Shown: positions 44,120 through 53,561 of the stretch, piece by piece | Layout: the number at the start of each line of letters is the position of its first letter | Numbering within the stretch: position 1 is the stretch's first letter | NCBI RefSeq assembly: GCF_046844695.1 | Contig: NZ_CP177354.1 | Coordinates: 2,914,001-2,978,000, forward strand | Reading direction: 5' to 3' | DNA length: 64,000 nt | Origin: Pokkaliibacter plantistimulans | GTDB taxonomy: Bacteria > Pseudomonadota > Gammaproteobacteria > Pseudomonadales > Balneatricaceae | Program-made: the position numbers and the translations under genes | Notes under the pieces: generated by a model | The model's input: the letters and a program-made list of their open reading frames with translations, nothing else | Databases searched by the model: none | What the model was told of the DNA's origin: nothing

Positions 44120-45325
44120 TTAACGCTCCACCAACGACATGCGTTTGTTGTACCAGTTCATGAACACCGAGATGAGCAGACTGATCAGCAGGTAAACCGC
44201 CATGGTGATGAAGATAATTTCAACAGCCTGGCCAGTCTGGTTGAGCGTGGTACCAGCAAAAACAGATACCAGGTCGGGATAGCCAATGGCGGTTGCCAGT
44301 GAAGAGTTCTTGGTCAGGTTCAGATACTGGCTGGTGAGTGGTGGAATGATGACACGCATTGCCTGGGGGATAATCACCAGCTTCAGAGTACGACCGTGTG
44401 GCAGGCCCAAAGCATGAGCTGCTTCAGTCTGACCATGATGGACTGACTGGATACCTGAGCGAACGATTTCGGCAATGAAGGCGGCGGTATAGATCGACAA
44501 TGCTACCAGCAGGGCCAGAAACTCAGGGATAACAGTGATGCCACCGCGGAAGTTGAAACCTTTCAGCTCAGGATATTCGAGGCTGACAGGGGAGCCGGAA
44601 ATAAAGAAGGCAATGACAGGCAGGCCCACGATCAGACCCAGGTTTACCCAGGTAGTCGGGAAGATCTGACCGGTGTCGTCCTGACGTTTGTGTGCCCAGC
44701 GAGAAACGAAGAAGGATGCGATAACACCAGTAATAAGGGCGATCAGAATGATACTGCTGCCTGCTTCAAATACCGGGCTGGGGATATACAGGCCGCGAAT
44801 ATTGAGGAAAACGCTCTCACCGATAGACAGGCTCTGTTTGGCATTAGGCAGGGCGCGCAGAACGGCGAAATACCAGAAGAAAATCTGCAGTAGCAATGGA
44901 ATGTTGCGGAAGATCTCAATATAAACCAGTGCCAGGCGAGAAATCAGCCAGTTGTGAGACAGGCGCGCCACACCGATAACGAAACCGAGCAGGGTGGCTA
45001 GGGCGATACCTATACCTGAAACGAGTAAGGTGTTTAGTAAACCGACTATAAAGGTACGGCCATAGGATTCTTGTTCGTTATATTCAATGAGGGATTGAAG
45101 AATCCCGAAACCGGCAGGTTTCGACAGAAAATCAAAGCCGGTCGTGATACCACGTTGCTCCAGATTGGCGAGAGTGTTATCGACGATGATCCAGATTGCT
45201 CCCCCAACCGCAAGAATCAGCAACGCCTGGAAAAACAGCGCACGTTTTTCTGGATCATTCCAGAACAGCGGCTTGTTATTAGGCATGGTGCTGTGGGCCT
45301 GAGGCTTTTTGGCTTCAGACGACAT
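44120..45325 (-). CDS. aapQ: Amino-acid ABC transporter permease AapQ
   Basis: A 401-residue permease pairing with AapM. FWYFAVLRALPNAKQSLS, the large periplasmic insertion (residues ~190-265) and EAAHALGLPHGRTLKLVIIPQAMRVIIPPLTSQYLNLTKNSSLA are characteristic. The ATG at 45325 is chosen because AGGAGG lies 8 bases upstream; the longer in-frame start at 45418 runs into the intercistronic hairpin region. It follows aapJ after about 190 bases that include a stable hairpin. Confidence 0.94.
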   Translation of the reverse strand: MSSEAKKPQAHSTMPNNKPLFWNDPEKRALFFQALLILAVGGAIWIIVDNTLANLEQRGITTGFDFLSKPAGFGILQSLIEYNEQESYGRTFIVGLLNTLLVSGIGIALATLLGFVIGVARLSHNWLISRLALVYIEIFRNIPLLLQIFFWYFAVLRALPNAKQSLSIGESVFLNIRGLYIPSPVFEAGSSIILIALITGVIASFFVSRWAHKRQDDTGQIFPTTWVNLGLIVGLPVIAFFISGSPVSLEYPELKGFNFRGGITVIPEFLALLVALSIYTAAFIAEIVRSGIQSVHHGQTEAAHALGLPHGRTLKLVIIPQAMRVIIPPLTSQYLNLTKNSSLATAIGYPDLVSVFAGTTLNQTGQAVEIIFITMAVYLLISLLISVFMNWYNKRMSLVER

Positions 45326-45451
45326 TCGCAAACCTCCTGAAAGGGATAATTCGATACTCGGGCTTCCGCCGTGGCTGGCGACCGGGTCGCACACTTCTTC
45401 ACCACTGACCAAGGGCATACGGCAGGGTGAGAGGCATCAGCTGAGCATTGA

Positions 45452-45477
45452 GAGCGGGAATATCCATTCCCGCTCTT
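45452..45477 (-). promoter_or_regulatory. Intercistronic hairpin between aapJ and aapQ
   Basis: AGAGCGGGAAT and ATTCCCGCTCT form a perfect 11-bp stem with a four-base loop. Without a T run on the minus strand, it is more likely a processing or mRNA-stabilising element that raises the level of the binding protein over the permeases. That role is inferred from position, as in many binding-protein operons. Confidence 0.65.
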
Positions 45478-45517
45478 GTTTCAAGTGCTGCGCTATAACA
45501 AGCGCATCACACAACCA

Positions 45518-46534
45518 TTAACGCATGGGAGGTGCGTACTGCAGGCCACCTTTGCTCCACAGGGCGTTCAAGCCACGAGCGATGCCCAGAGGAGTGTTGG
45601 CACCTACGTTGCGCTCGAAGATCTCGCCGTAGTTACCTACCTGCTTGACGATCTGGTAAGCCCAGTCATTGTTGACACCCAGCGCCTTGCCGAAGTCGCC
45701 TTCAGCACCGGTGAAGCGTTTCACATCGGGGTTGTCACTGTTTTTCATCTGATCAACGTTGGCAGAGGTCAGACCCATTTCTTCAGCAGTAACGGCTGCA
45801 AACAGAGACCACTTGACCAGGTTGAACCACTGATCGTCACCCTGACGAACGGATGGGCCCAGAGGCTCTTTGGAGATGACTTCTGGCAGAACCATGGCAG
45901 ATGAAGGATCAGCCAGTTTGATACGCAGTGCGTACAGTTGAGACTGGTCAGAGGTCAGAACGTCGCAGCGACCTGCTTCGAAGCCTTGTACGGTCTGGTC
46001 AGAGGTATCGAATACCACAGGCTGATAGGTCATGTTGTTCTGACGGAAGTAGTCAGCCAGGTTCAGCTCGGTGGTAGTACCTGCCTGGATACATACGGTA
46101 GCGCCGTCCAGTTCCAGAGCACTGCTTACGCCCAGCTTCTTGCTGACCATGAAGCCCTGACCGTCATAGTAGCTGACGCCAGTGAAGTTCAGACCCAGCG
46201 TGGTGTCACGAGTCAGGGTCCAGGTGGTGTTACGTGACAGCATGTCAATTTCGCCAGACTGCAGCGCAGTAAAGCGCTCTTTGGCGTTCAGAGGGACATA
46301 CTTCACTTTGCTGGCATCACCCAGGGCAGCAGCAGCTACCGCACGGCACACGTCCACATCAAGTCCCTGCCAGTTGCCTTTGTCATCAGGGTTAGAGAAC
46401 CCAGGCAAACCTGTGCTGACACCACACTGCAAGTAGCCGCGTTCTTTAACTGTATCCAGAGTCGCTGAGTGACTCTGTACAGAAAAGGTCAGCGCAACCG
46501 CTGCGGCGGCAGCTACAGAACCGATCTTCTTCAT
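45518..46534 (-). CDS. aapJ: Periplasmic general L-amino-acid-binding protein
   Basis: A 338-residue solute-binding protein. A signal peptide (MKKIGSVAAAAAVALTFSVQSHSA) is cleaved near residue 24. The mature N-terminus TLDTVKERGYLQCGVSTGLPGFSNPDDKGNWQGLDVDVCRAVAAA is typical of AapJ/BztA-type proteins that bind a broad range of amino acids. The ATG at 46534 is preceded by GAGG about 10 bases upstream; an in-frame start at 46711 would mask the signal peptide. A sigma-54 promoter lies about 70 bases upstream of the start. Confidence 0.95.
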   Translation of the reverse strand: MKKIGSVAAAAAVALTFSVQSHSATLDTVKERGYLQCGVSTGLPGFSNPDDKGNWQGLDVDVCRAVAAAALGDASKVKYVPLNAKERFTALQSGEIDMLSRNTTWTLTRDTTLGLNFTGVSYYDGQGFMVSKKLGVSSALELDGATVCIQAGTTTELNLADYFRQNNMTYQPVVFDTSDQTVQGFEAGRCDVLTSDQSQLYALRIKLADPSSAMVLPEVISKEPLGPSVRQGDDQWFNLVKWSLFAAVTAEEMGLTSANVDQMKNSDNPDVKRFTGAEGDFGKALGVNNDWAYQIVKQVGNYGEIFERNVGANTPLGIARGLNALWSKGGLQYAPPMR

Positions 46535-46605
46535 CTTGGTTATTCCTCGGTCTATCACTGGTTTGGAAGTGCCATATCTGCTAATGGCGAGCTCGACAGG
46601 TATAT

Positions 46606-46622
46606 AGCAAAAGCCGTGCCTG
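46606..46622 (-). promoter_or_regulatory. Sigma-54 promoter of the aap operon
   Basis: On the minus strand the sequence reads CAGGCACGGCTTTTGCT: GG (-24) and GC (-12) separated by exactly ten bases, with CACG after GG and TTTTGC at the -12 side, close to the TGGCACG-N4-TTGC consensus. Transcription would start about 60 bases before the aapJ ATG. The activator (NtrC, CbrB or an AauR-type protein) cannot be named; I found no clear enhancer site upstream. Confidence 0.75.
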
Positions 46623-47169
46623 AATTTTTGGTATATGAAAAATTCATTCAAAAACCGTAACTTGAAATGCCAAACTATACGACTTTGCAGGGAAAATCTG
46701 TCTAAAACCATTAAGTTTGGCGTTATTGAGTATGTCTAATTCATATGATTAGTTGTGCTCTTGCAGAGTTGACTAAAGTCGGATTGTGTTCTAGTGGGGC
46801 TCTTGCGTAACGCCTTATGGGGAAAGTGGTAACAACGAATTGCACTACATTGATGCAAGTGCGTAAGAACTACCCTGCCGGGAGGGCTTCACACAGAAAG
46901 TGGCTTTCTTCTTGTCGCTGAAAGAGTTTATCACCTGTATGCGAGCAGAAGAGTCAGACAATTGACGCTTACTGACACTTTTGCCTTGCTCGCCACGTAT
47001 AATGCGTGGCTTTTCATTTGCACAATGGGGAGCATTGTCTTTAAACATAGTGGCAGAGCCGATTTTCTGATAAGCAACTTCTGTAAGCGATGGTATCTGT
47101 TCATTGATCGCTGCAAGGTGTCTCATCAGCGCGCGAGCCTGATTGATGCAGGCGGCAGACAGGTAATAG
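46623..47169. other. Intergenic, aapJ to the LetA-like genes
   Basis: About 550 bases without a supportable gene. It should hold enhancer sites for the sigma-54 promoter and the promoter for the LetA/LetB-like genes. A small palindrome GCCACG-TATAATG-CGTGGC (46992-47010) followed by TTTTC could be a weak terminator, or its TATAAT could be a -10 box. Confidence 0.45.
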
Positions 47170-47949
47170 ATGAGTGTGAGTGTTAAGGACGTTATGGTAA
47201 CGAGCGATATCAAGCAGAATGCGTTGTATCAGGAGGAAGGTGAGTGGCTGGCGTGTCACGAGTGTGATGCCGTTTTCATAAAGCAGGCTATTGATGTTCG
47301 TTTTGATGCCTATTGCCCACGCTGTGGATGTCATCTCTATGCCAGTCGTCCTGATACGGTGCGTCGTACGCTGGCTCTCAGTCTGACCGGGCTGATTCTG
47401 TTTTTTCCGGCGGTCTTGCTGCCGATTATCGGCCTTGATGTGCTGGGTATGTCCAATAGTGCCACTTTGATTGCTGCGGTACTGGCACTGTTCAATGAAG
47501 GATACTGGTGGACTAGTTTTCTGGTGCTTGCATGCAGTATTGCAGTGCCTTTTATCGAAATGCTGAGCCTGACACTTGTGCTGATTGCGATCAGCCTGGA
47601 CCACTATAATCCTTGGGTCAAAAGCATGTTCAAGTTCTGGCACCTTTTAAAAGGCTGGGGAATGCTGGAGGTCTATCTGATCGGCGTACTGGTTTCCATG
47701 GTGAAGCTGCTGGATATGGCGTCGGTCCATATTGGTCTTGGGCTTTATGCATTTATTGGCATGCTGCTGATGACGCTGCTGATGACGTTGAGTCTGGATA
47801 CTGAAGAGGTTTGGGAGTTCCTGGAGCACGGGATTCATGCGCCTGTACCTTATGAGGCAGTACCTGCATCAGTTCCGACTGCTCGAGAAGATGATCAGGT
47901 TATCACTGAGCGTTATGCGTTAAAGGAAGAAGGATTGAACAAGCGATGA
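47170..47949 (+). CDS. PqiA/LetA-like membrane protein, first half
   Basis: A 259-residue protein with an N-terminal zinc-ribbon-like pair (CHEC, residues ~29-32; CPRC, ~48-51) and four membrane helices (LALSLTGLILFFPAVLLPIIGL and later). It represents one PqiA domain, while E. coli LetA (YebS) and PqiA have two in one chain. LetA-type proteins move lipids at the inner membrane in concert with an MCE protein. An ATG at 47194 with AAGGA upstream is an alternative start. The stop overlaps the next ATG by four bases. Confidence 0.87.
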   Translation: MSVSVKDVMVTSDIKQNALYQEEGEWLACHECDAVFIKQAIDVRFDAYCPRCGCHLYASRPDTVRRTLALSLTGLILFFPAVLLPIIGLDVLGMSNSATLIAAVLALFNEGYWWTSFLVLACSIAVPFIEMLSLTLVLIAISLDHYNPWVKSMFKFWHLLKGWGMLEVYLIGVLVSMVKLLDMASVHIGLGLYAFIGMLLMTLLMTLSLDTEEVWEFLEHGIHAPVPYEAVPASVPTAREDDQVITERYALKEEGLNKR

Positions 47950-48575
47950 TGGACGTCCGTTCTGCCCGCTCGCTGGGGATGGCTTCCTGCAGCCTCTGTC
48001 ATAAATTATGCCGTTTTGTCGATAACGACGAGATCGCTCAGTACTGTCCCCGCTGCGGCACCCGTTTATATAGCCGCTACCCCAACAGTGTGGTGCATAC
48101 ATGGGCGCTGCTGATTACGGCAGCGATATGTTTTTTGCCGGCCAACCTGTACCCCATCATGGTGGTATCCCAGCTAGGTAACGACACGCCAAGTACCATT
48201 TTTGGAGGTGTCGTGGCCTTGGTGCACCATGGTGCTTACGGTATTGCTGCGGTGGTATTCATTGCCAGCCTGGCCGTTCCTTTTTTGAAGTTGATTGGTT
48301 TGGTGATTTTGTTGATCAAGATTCAGATAGGCTGGCATCTGAATGCCAGTCAATGCACGTCGATGTACCGCATGATCGAATTTATTGGCAGGTGGTCCAT
48401 GCTGGACATTTTTGTCATTGCCTTACTGGCGGCCCTGGTTAATTTGGGTGCGGTCGCCCGCATAGAAGCAGGGCCAGCTGCCACGGCTTTTGGCCTGACG
48501 GTGGTGCTGACGATGCTGGCGGCGATGACCTTCGATCCCCGTCTGATATGGGATAAGGAGGTTGGAGATGAGTGA
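47946..48575 (+). CDS. PqiA/LetA-like membrane protein, second half
   Basis: A 209-residue protein, again one PqiA domain: CSLCHKLC and CPRCGTRLYSRYPNS form the metal-binding ribbon, followed by four membrane helices (WALLITAAICFLPANLYPIMVV is the signature). Together with the previous gene it reconstructs a full LetA from two polypeptides. It overlaps the preceding gene by ATGA and the following MCE gene by eight bases, so the three should be made together. Confidence 0.9.
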   Translation: MMDVRSARSLGMASCSLCHKLCRFVDNDEIAQYCPRCGTRLYSRYPNSVVHTWALLITAAICFLPANLYPIMVVSQLGNDTPSTIFGGVVALVHHGAYGIAAVVFIASLAVPFLKLIGLVILLIKIQIGWHLNASQCTSMYRMIEFIGRWSMLDIFVIALLAALVNLGAVARIEAGPAATAFGLTVVLTMLAAMTFDPRLIWDKEVGDE

Positions 48576-51123
48576 TACCTCCGGTAACGATAGAGACAAG
48601 TCGGTCACACCGCCTGATGACAGTGACCAGCGGATAAAGGCTGCCTCGCCAGAACAGGCTGAAGTGCAGAAGGAAGCTACTGGCGATGCCAGTCTGGCAG
48701 CGGAAGAGAAAGCAGTGTCGGAAGAAATAGAAGCAGATGAGGATGTCGTTGTTGGCCAGCCTCTGGGTGGTGCCCGGCAAACTTCATCTGAGGATCGTAT
48801 TGACTGTGCCGAACCACTGCCCACGCCACGAGGCGCTGCACCGGTCGTGCGTAAGCGTCGTAGCTGGTCATTGGTGTGGTTACTCCCATTAGTGGCTTTG
48901 GTGATGGGAGGTTGGCTACTGTGGAAGACGCTGTCGGATGTCGGTATCACAGTACATATCACCTTTAAAAGCGGGCAGGGCATTGAGGCCGGAAAAACCG
49001 AGATTCGCTATAAAGGCCTGAAAGTTGGCCTGGTCAAGAAAGTCGACATCGGCAAAGATCTGGAGACGGTCATCGTCGAAGCTGAAGTTGACCGGGCTGC
49101 AGAGTCGGGTCTTAGGACAGGTACCGAGTTCTGGCTGGTAACGCCGAGCGTCAGCTTTGAAGGGGTGAGCGGTCTGGAAACGCTGGTTTCGGGTAACTAT
49201 ATCGGCGTGCAGCCAGGGGGGGGGACGGAAACCACTGAGTTTGTCGCCACCGACAAGGCGCCACCAGTCAGTATGGATGAGCCAGGACTGCATATTACCT
49301 TGCGTGCTGATTCACTGGGGTCCGTCAGTCCGGGCACGCCGGTGTATTACAAGCAAATCAAGGTGGGCACAGTACAGGAATATCGTCTGGCGAATAACAG
49401 TCAGAATGTTGAAGTGGACATCTATGTACAGCCGCCCTTTGATGAACTGATTAACAGTGAGACCCGGTTCTGGAATGCCAGCGGTGTTGACATCAGTGGT
49501 GGTCTGAACGGCTTCAAGGTACGTACCGAGTCACTGATTTCGTTGATAAGCGGCGGTATTGCCTTCTCTACGCCTAACGATAACAAAGGCGAACCTGTAC
49601 AGAACGGCCACATTTTCTCGCTATACAGCGATTACGCCAGCGCTGAAGCAGGCATCAAGGTCAATATCGAGTTTGGTTCTGCACAAGGACTGGTGGAAGG
49701 GGTGACTCAGGTGGTCTATCGCGGGGTGCCTATTGGGACATTGCAGAAAATGGAGCTGAGCCCCGACTTTAACAGGGTGGATGCACATATCCTTTTCGAT
49801 CCCAAGGCCGAGAGTTTTTTACGGAAAGGCTCCAGGTTCTGGTTAGTAAAGCCGAGTATCAGTCTTTCTGGCTTTTCTGATCTGGATACCCTCGTCAAAG
49901 GCAATTACATCGCTGTTGAGCCCGGAGGTGGCGAGCCATCCACTGACTTTACCGCGCTGGGGCAAGCGCCTGCATATAACGAAGCTGAGCCCGGCCTGAA
50001 GCTGACGCTGCATGGTCATCAGCTGGGCTCTGTAGCACCGGGTACACCGCTTTACTATCACCGAGTTGAAGTCGGCAGCGTGATGCAATACAGCCTCGAC
50101 AAGGATGGTCAGGGGATCACGATGGAGGTGAATGTCAGGCCGCAGTATGCACGCCTGGTGAACACGGCTACTCGTTTCTGGCATGCCAGCGGTATCAATA
50201 TCAAAGGCGGACTGGGAGGAATCAGTATCCAGACGGAGTCACTGCTGGCCATTGCTACCGGAGGTATTGCCCTTGGCAATGTTGATGACGAAAAGGGGGC
50301 ACCCGTAAAGCCGGGAACCGAATTTATCCTCTATGACAGTCTCGACAAAGCCATGGAGCGGGGCCGTATAGTGACGGTGCGCTGGCAACAGGCAGATGGT
50401 CTGAGTGTCGGCAGTAAGGTCAAATGGAATGGGCTGGAAATTGGTGAGGTCAGAGGGCTGCAGCCGGACCGTAACTTTAGCAGCATTACGGCGTCGATTT
50501 TTCTTGATCTGCAGGGGCAGCGTCTGGCGCGAGAAGGTACCGAGTTCTGGGTAGTACATCCGCAACTGAAGCTGACCGAGGTTAGTGGTCTGGACAGCAT
50601 TGTGGGCGGGGCTTATGTGCAGGTTCGTAGCCAGGGCATGAATGGGCAGCTGAAAACGCAGTTTACCGGTCTGGATCAGGCGCCGGTTGAACAACAGCTG
50701 AGCGGATTCCCGGTAATTCTGGAAACCCGTGATCTGGGGTCCATACGCCCGGGGGTTACGGTGTTCTACCGGGGTGTTGCCGTGGGTAAGGTAGTGGATA
50801 CCCAGTTGGCTGATACGGCGGACAAGGTGTTAATTCAGCTGGCTATTACCCCACGTTACAGGTCGCTGCTCAGGACGGGTTCACGGTTTTGGAATAACAG
50901 CGGCTTCGGTATGGATTTTGGCCTGTTAAGCGGTGCCTCCATTCGTACCCAGTCTGTCGAGACGCTGCTGGCGGGCGGGATTTCATTTGCAACACCAGAG
51001 GGCGAAAAAATGGGTCAGCCCGCTGCCCCCAATAGCCGATTCGAGCTCAATGCGGAACCTCAACCTGAGTGGCAACAATGGGCGCCGCGTATTGCCTTGC
51101 CACCCCAGCCTGGAGCCCAGTGA
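48568..51123 (+). CDS. Six-domain MCE lipid-transport protein (PqiB/LetB-like)
   Basis: An 851-residue protein. A polar, acidic N-terminal tail (~1-90) precedes one membrane helix (~96-116) and six MCE domains in the periplasm. The domains alternate in type: odd ones have FWLVTPS/FWLVKPS/FWVVHPQ and end GNYI/GAYV; even ones have FWNASG/FWHASG/FWNNSG and end GGIAF/GGIAL/GGISF. E. coli PqiB has three and LetB seven. Stacked MCE rings form a tunnel for phospholipids between inner and outer membranes. The ATG at 48568 has AAGGAG 7 bases upstream. No outer-membrane PqiC partner is seen. Confidence 0.92.
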   Translation: MSDTSGNDRDKSVTPPDDSDQRIKAASPEQAEVQKEATGDASLAAEEKAVSEEIEADEDVVVGQPLGGARQTSSEDRIDCAEPLPTPRGAAPVVRKRRSWSLVWLLPLVALVMGGWLLWKTLSDVGITVHITFKSGQGIEAGKTEIRYKGLKVGLVKKVDIGKDLETVIVEAEVDRAAESGLRTGTEFWLVTPSVSFEGVSGLETLVSGNYIGVQPGGGTETTEFVATDKAPPVSMDEPGLHITLRADSLGSVSPGTPVYYKQIKVGTVQEYRLANNSQNVEVDIYVQPPFDELINSETRFWNASGVDISGGLNGFKVRTESLISLISGGIAFSTPNDNKGEPVQNGHIFSLYSDYASAEAGIKVNIEFGSAQGLVEGVTQVVYRGVPIGTLQKMELSPDFNRVDAHILFDPKAESFLRKGSRFWLVKPSISLSGFSDLDTLVKGNYIAVEPGGGEPSTDFTALGQAPAYNEAEPGLKLTLHGHQLGSVAPGTPLYYHRVEVGSVMQYSLDKDGQGITMEVNVRPQYARLVNTATRFWHASGINIKGGLGGISIQTESLLAIATGGIALGNVDDEKGAPVKPGTEFILYDSLDKAMERGRIVTVRWQQADGLSVGSKVKWNGLEIGEVRGLQPDRNFSSITASIFLDLQGQRLAREGTEFWVVHPQLKLTEVSGLDSIVGGAYVQVRSQGMNGQLKTQFTGLDQAPVEQQLSGFPVILETRDLGSIRPGVTVFYRGVAVGKVVDTQLADTADKVLIQLAITPRYRSLLRTGSRFWNNSGFGMDFGLLSGASIRTQSVETLLAGGISFATPEGEKMGQPAAPNSRFELNAEPQPEWQQWAPRIALPPQPGAQ

Positions 51124-51266
51124 GTAGCGAGAACTGGACCAGACGTATCGTTGTTCCGGTGAGTGGAAGGGAAGTTGCCAAAATTGGCTACGCTCATTGA
51201 GCGGTGTGTAACTTGCGGCAGGAGTTTTTCTGGATATTTTGATGAACAGGGCAAAGAGAGTATGCA

Positions 51267-52331
51267 GTGCCTGAGCTGTCTATGAGTTTTGCCGAGCACG
51301 TTCAGCAATCACGTCAGCGTCTGGAGCGAGATAAATATCACTCCGAGGCGATGGGGATTGGTCGCAGTGAGGCTATTGATGCGGTCATGCCCTTCGAGAT
51401 GGGGAGCGAGCATCAACGTATTGGCGTGCTGCTCATTCACGGCCTGTCCGATAGCCCCTTTACCTTCAGAGACATTGCCGCAGCGCTGGCACGACGTGGC
51501 ATTCGCTCACGGTCGATCCTGCTTTCCGGGCACGGCTCACGGGCAGAAGACAGTTTGAAAGTACGTGCTGGCAACTGGCGTCGTCAGGTCAGGGCACAAA
51601 TTGCTGATTTGCAGAAACAGTGCGACAAGGTATGGGTGGGGGGGTATTCCATGGGGGCTGTTCTGGCGACCCTGGAAGGGCTGGATCTGCCGAGTATCGC
51701 CGGGCTGATACTGTGGGCCCCTGCTTGGCGGTGTCGCAGCAACATGGTGTGGACCAGTCGCCTGCTGTTTCCTTTTCGGAAGTGGCACAGCGTGCGGCCT
51801 GAGCGAGACTTTGCCCGCTACTCATCCTTCAGCATCAATGCCATTCATCAGTATTACCACCTGACGTTGCAGGTTAAGCGGCAGTTGAATACCTGCCAGC
51901 ACTTCCGTTGTCCGGTGTACATCGTTGTTAGTGAGGCGGATGCCACTATTAACAGTCAGTTTGTTTTGCAACAGTTCTTACGCTTGAGGCAGCCGAACAG
52001 CAGATTGGTATGGTATGGACAGGAGGAATTGAGCGAAGCGGGGGTGTTATCCCGGCCTGGCTATCTCCCGGAGCAGCGAATCAGGGCTATTGCCCATACT
52101 GCCGTTACTTTTTCTCCTGCTAATTCTCACTATGGAAAGCAGGGGAACTATCGCAATTGCTTGGCATACGTGGAAGACACTACGGCTTTTAATCGCTGTC
52201 TGCAGGATCCCGATCCCTGGTTCAGTGAATATGGACTCGCAGTGGAAGGACGATATCCGGCCCGCCTGACCTTTAATCCTTATTTCGAGGAAATGATGGC
52301 TGACCTGGGGGAGTTCATCTCAGACCACTGA
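51267..52331 (+). CDS. Alpha/beta hydrolase (serine hydrolase)
   Basis: A 354-residue protein. LLIHGLSDSPFTFRDIA is the oxyanion-hole segment (~residues 54-70). GGYSMGAVLA carries the nucleophile Ser (GxSxG, ~128). SEADATIN offers the Asp and NSHYG the His of a catalytic triad. This resembles lipase or carboxylesterase-type hydrolases; the substrate is unknown. The GTG at 51267 has AGAGAG upstream; an ATG five codons in (51282) is less well placed. It follows the MCE gene by ~140 bases. Confidence 0.82.
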   Translation: MPELSMSFAEHVQQSRQRLERDKYHSEAMGIGRSEAIDAVMPFEMGSEHQRIGVLLIHGLSDSPFTFRDIAAALARRGIRSRSILLSGHGSRAEDSLKVRAGNWRRQVRAQIADLQKQCDKVWVGGYSMGAVLATLEGLDLPSIAGLILWAPAWRCRSNMVWTSRLLFPFRKWHSVRPERDFARYSSFSINAIHQYYHLTLQVKRQLNTCQHFRCPVYIVVSEADATINSQFVLQQFLRLRQPNSRLVWYGQEELSEAGVLSRPGYLPEQRIRAIAHTAVTFSPANSHYGKQGNYRNCLAYVEDTTAFNRCLQDPDPWFSEYGLAVEGRYPARLTFNPYFEEMMADLGEFISDH

Positions 52332-52404
52332 GCTCAATAGCGCGCTTTTGGGGCAGTGTCGACACCGATGTGGTTGATGCAGGAATACCATTGATACGGA
52401 AAAG

Positions 52405-52446
52405 AAAATGCCAGATCCGTGCTGGGTTACGGGTCTGGCATTTTTT
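52405..52446. terminator. Bidirectional terminator between the hydrolase gene and cnoX
   Basis: AAAATGCCAGA-TCCG pairs with CGGG-TCTGGCATTTTTT around a short loop. It has T runs on both strands, so it can end the hydrolase transcript (plus) and cnoX (minus). Confidence 0.85.
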
Positions 52447-52472
52447 ATCGCTCTAAACGTAGCGAGGCAGGA

Positions 52473-53369
52473 TCAATACAGGGCCTGGTAAAGCTTACGA
52501 CGGTAGGTATTCACCAGCGGATGTGCTGCGCCCAGCATATCGAAAAGGCTAATCAGGGTTTTGCGGGCGGCATCATCACCAAAGGCACGATCCTGACGCA
52601 TCAGTTGCAATAACTGCTGCATGGCTTCCTCGTTCTGCCCAGCCATGACCAGTCTTGCGGCCAGCCAGAAACGCTCCTGAGATGCATTGGCATCCGCTTC
52701 CAGTCTGGTGTGCAGGGCAGGCATTTCCGGTGCCTCTTTGATAAGGTCTGCAAATGTCAGGCGAGCAAGCACCTCTTTCGCCAGAGTGCTGTTTTTGTGG
52801 CTGTCCGGCAGGCCATTGATGATGGCCTTAGCATTGTCCGCATCGCCCAGCTGTGCGCAAACACTGGCTTGCAACAGGAACAGATCATAGTTTTCGGGTT
52901 GCTCTGACAGTGCATCGTTGAGAATGGCCTGAGCGGTACTCAGCTCGCCAGCAGCAATGGCCTGTTCTGCCAGCTCTTTGGGATCAACGCTGGTCTCTGC
53001 CTCGATAGGCTTGGTGTACTTCTGTAGCAGGGCGCGGATTTGTGACTCGGGCTGAGCTCCGCTGAAGCCATCTACAGGCTGTCCATTCTGGAACAGATAG
53101 ACGGTGGGCAGGCTGCGAATGCCAAACTGCATCACCAGAGGAGACAGCCCCTGATCTTCGGTATCCACCTTGGCCAGAATAAATCCGCCGTTATATTCCT
53201 CGGCCAGTTTGCTGAGGATGGGGAGCAGTGCCTTGCAAGGCGCGCACCAGTCGGCCCAGAAATCGAACAGAACAGGTGTGTGAAAGGACTGCTCGATCAG
53301 TTCACGTACGTTGTCCAAAGTGACATTGACGATGAAAGGAGAGGTGCCGGGCTCGATGGCTGCTGTCAT
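52473..53369 (-). CDS. cnoX: Thioredoxin-TPR chaperone CnoX (YbbN)
   Basis: A 298-residue protein. A thioredoxin domain (~1-110) has the active site WADWCAPCK near residue 42, followed by helical repeats (~130-290) of the TPR type typical of YbbN/CnoX. The family protects proteins from oxidation and hands clients to GroEL/DnaK. E. coli CnoX has SxxC in place of CxxC; here both cysteines are present, so this one could keep redox activity. It is a single gene with its own terminator. Confidence 0.92.
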   Translation of the reverse strand: MTAAIEPGTSPFIVNVTLDNVRELIEQSFHTPVLFDFWADWCAPCKALLPILSKLAEEYNGGFILAKVDTEDQGLSPLVMQFGIRSLPTVYLFQNGQPVDGFSGAQPESQIRALLQKYTKPIEAETSVDPKELAEQAIAAGELSTAQAILNDALSEQPENYDLFLLQASVCAQLGDADNAKAIINGLPDSHKNSTLAKEVLARLTFADLIKEAPEMPALHTRLEADANASQERFWLAARLVMAGQNEEAMQQLLQLMRQDRAFGDDAARKTLISLFDMLGAAHPLVNTYRRKLYQALY

Positions 53370-53561
53370 GACGGAGTCTCGGTTAATTCATTGTGATTGC
53401 AGTGCTGCAGTTTAAACGCAGGCTGGATCGACCACCACCCTCTTGCTATGGGCAGAGAGTAGTGAGACCCACCATGGCGATACACAAACTCAGGCTGCCG
53501 CTTGGGTTGTCAGACTATGTGGAGGCGATGTTAGTGATTGCAAGTCATATAACGTTACTGG

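Noticed and set aside
46992..47010. GCCACG-TATAATG-CGTGGC palindrome
   Set aside because: It could be a weak terminator or contain a -10 box. The stem is short and no -35 box lies at proper spacing, so I did not call either as a feature.
46845..47643. Two minus-strand open frames upstream of and across the LetA-like gene
   Set aside because: No ribosome site, no recognisable domains, and one is antisense to the clear PqiA-type gene.
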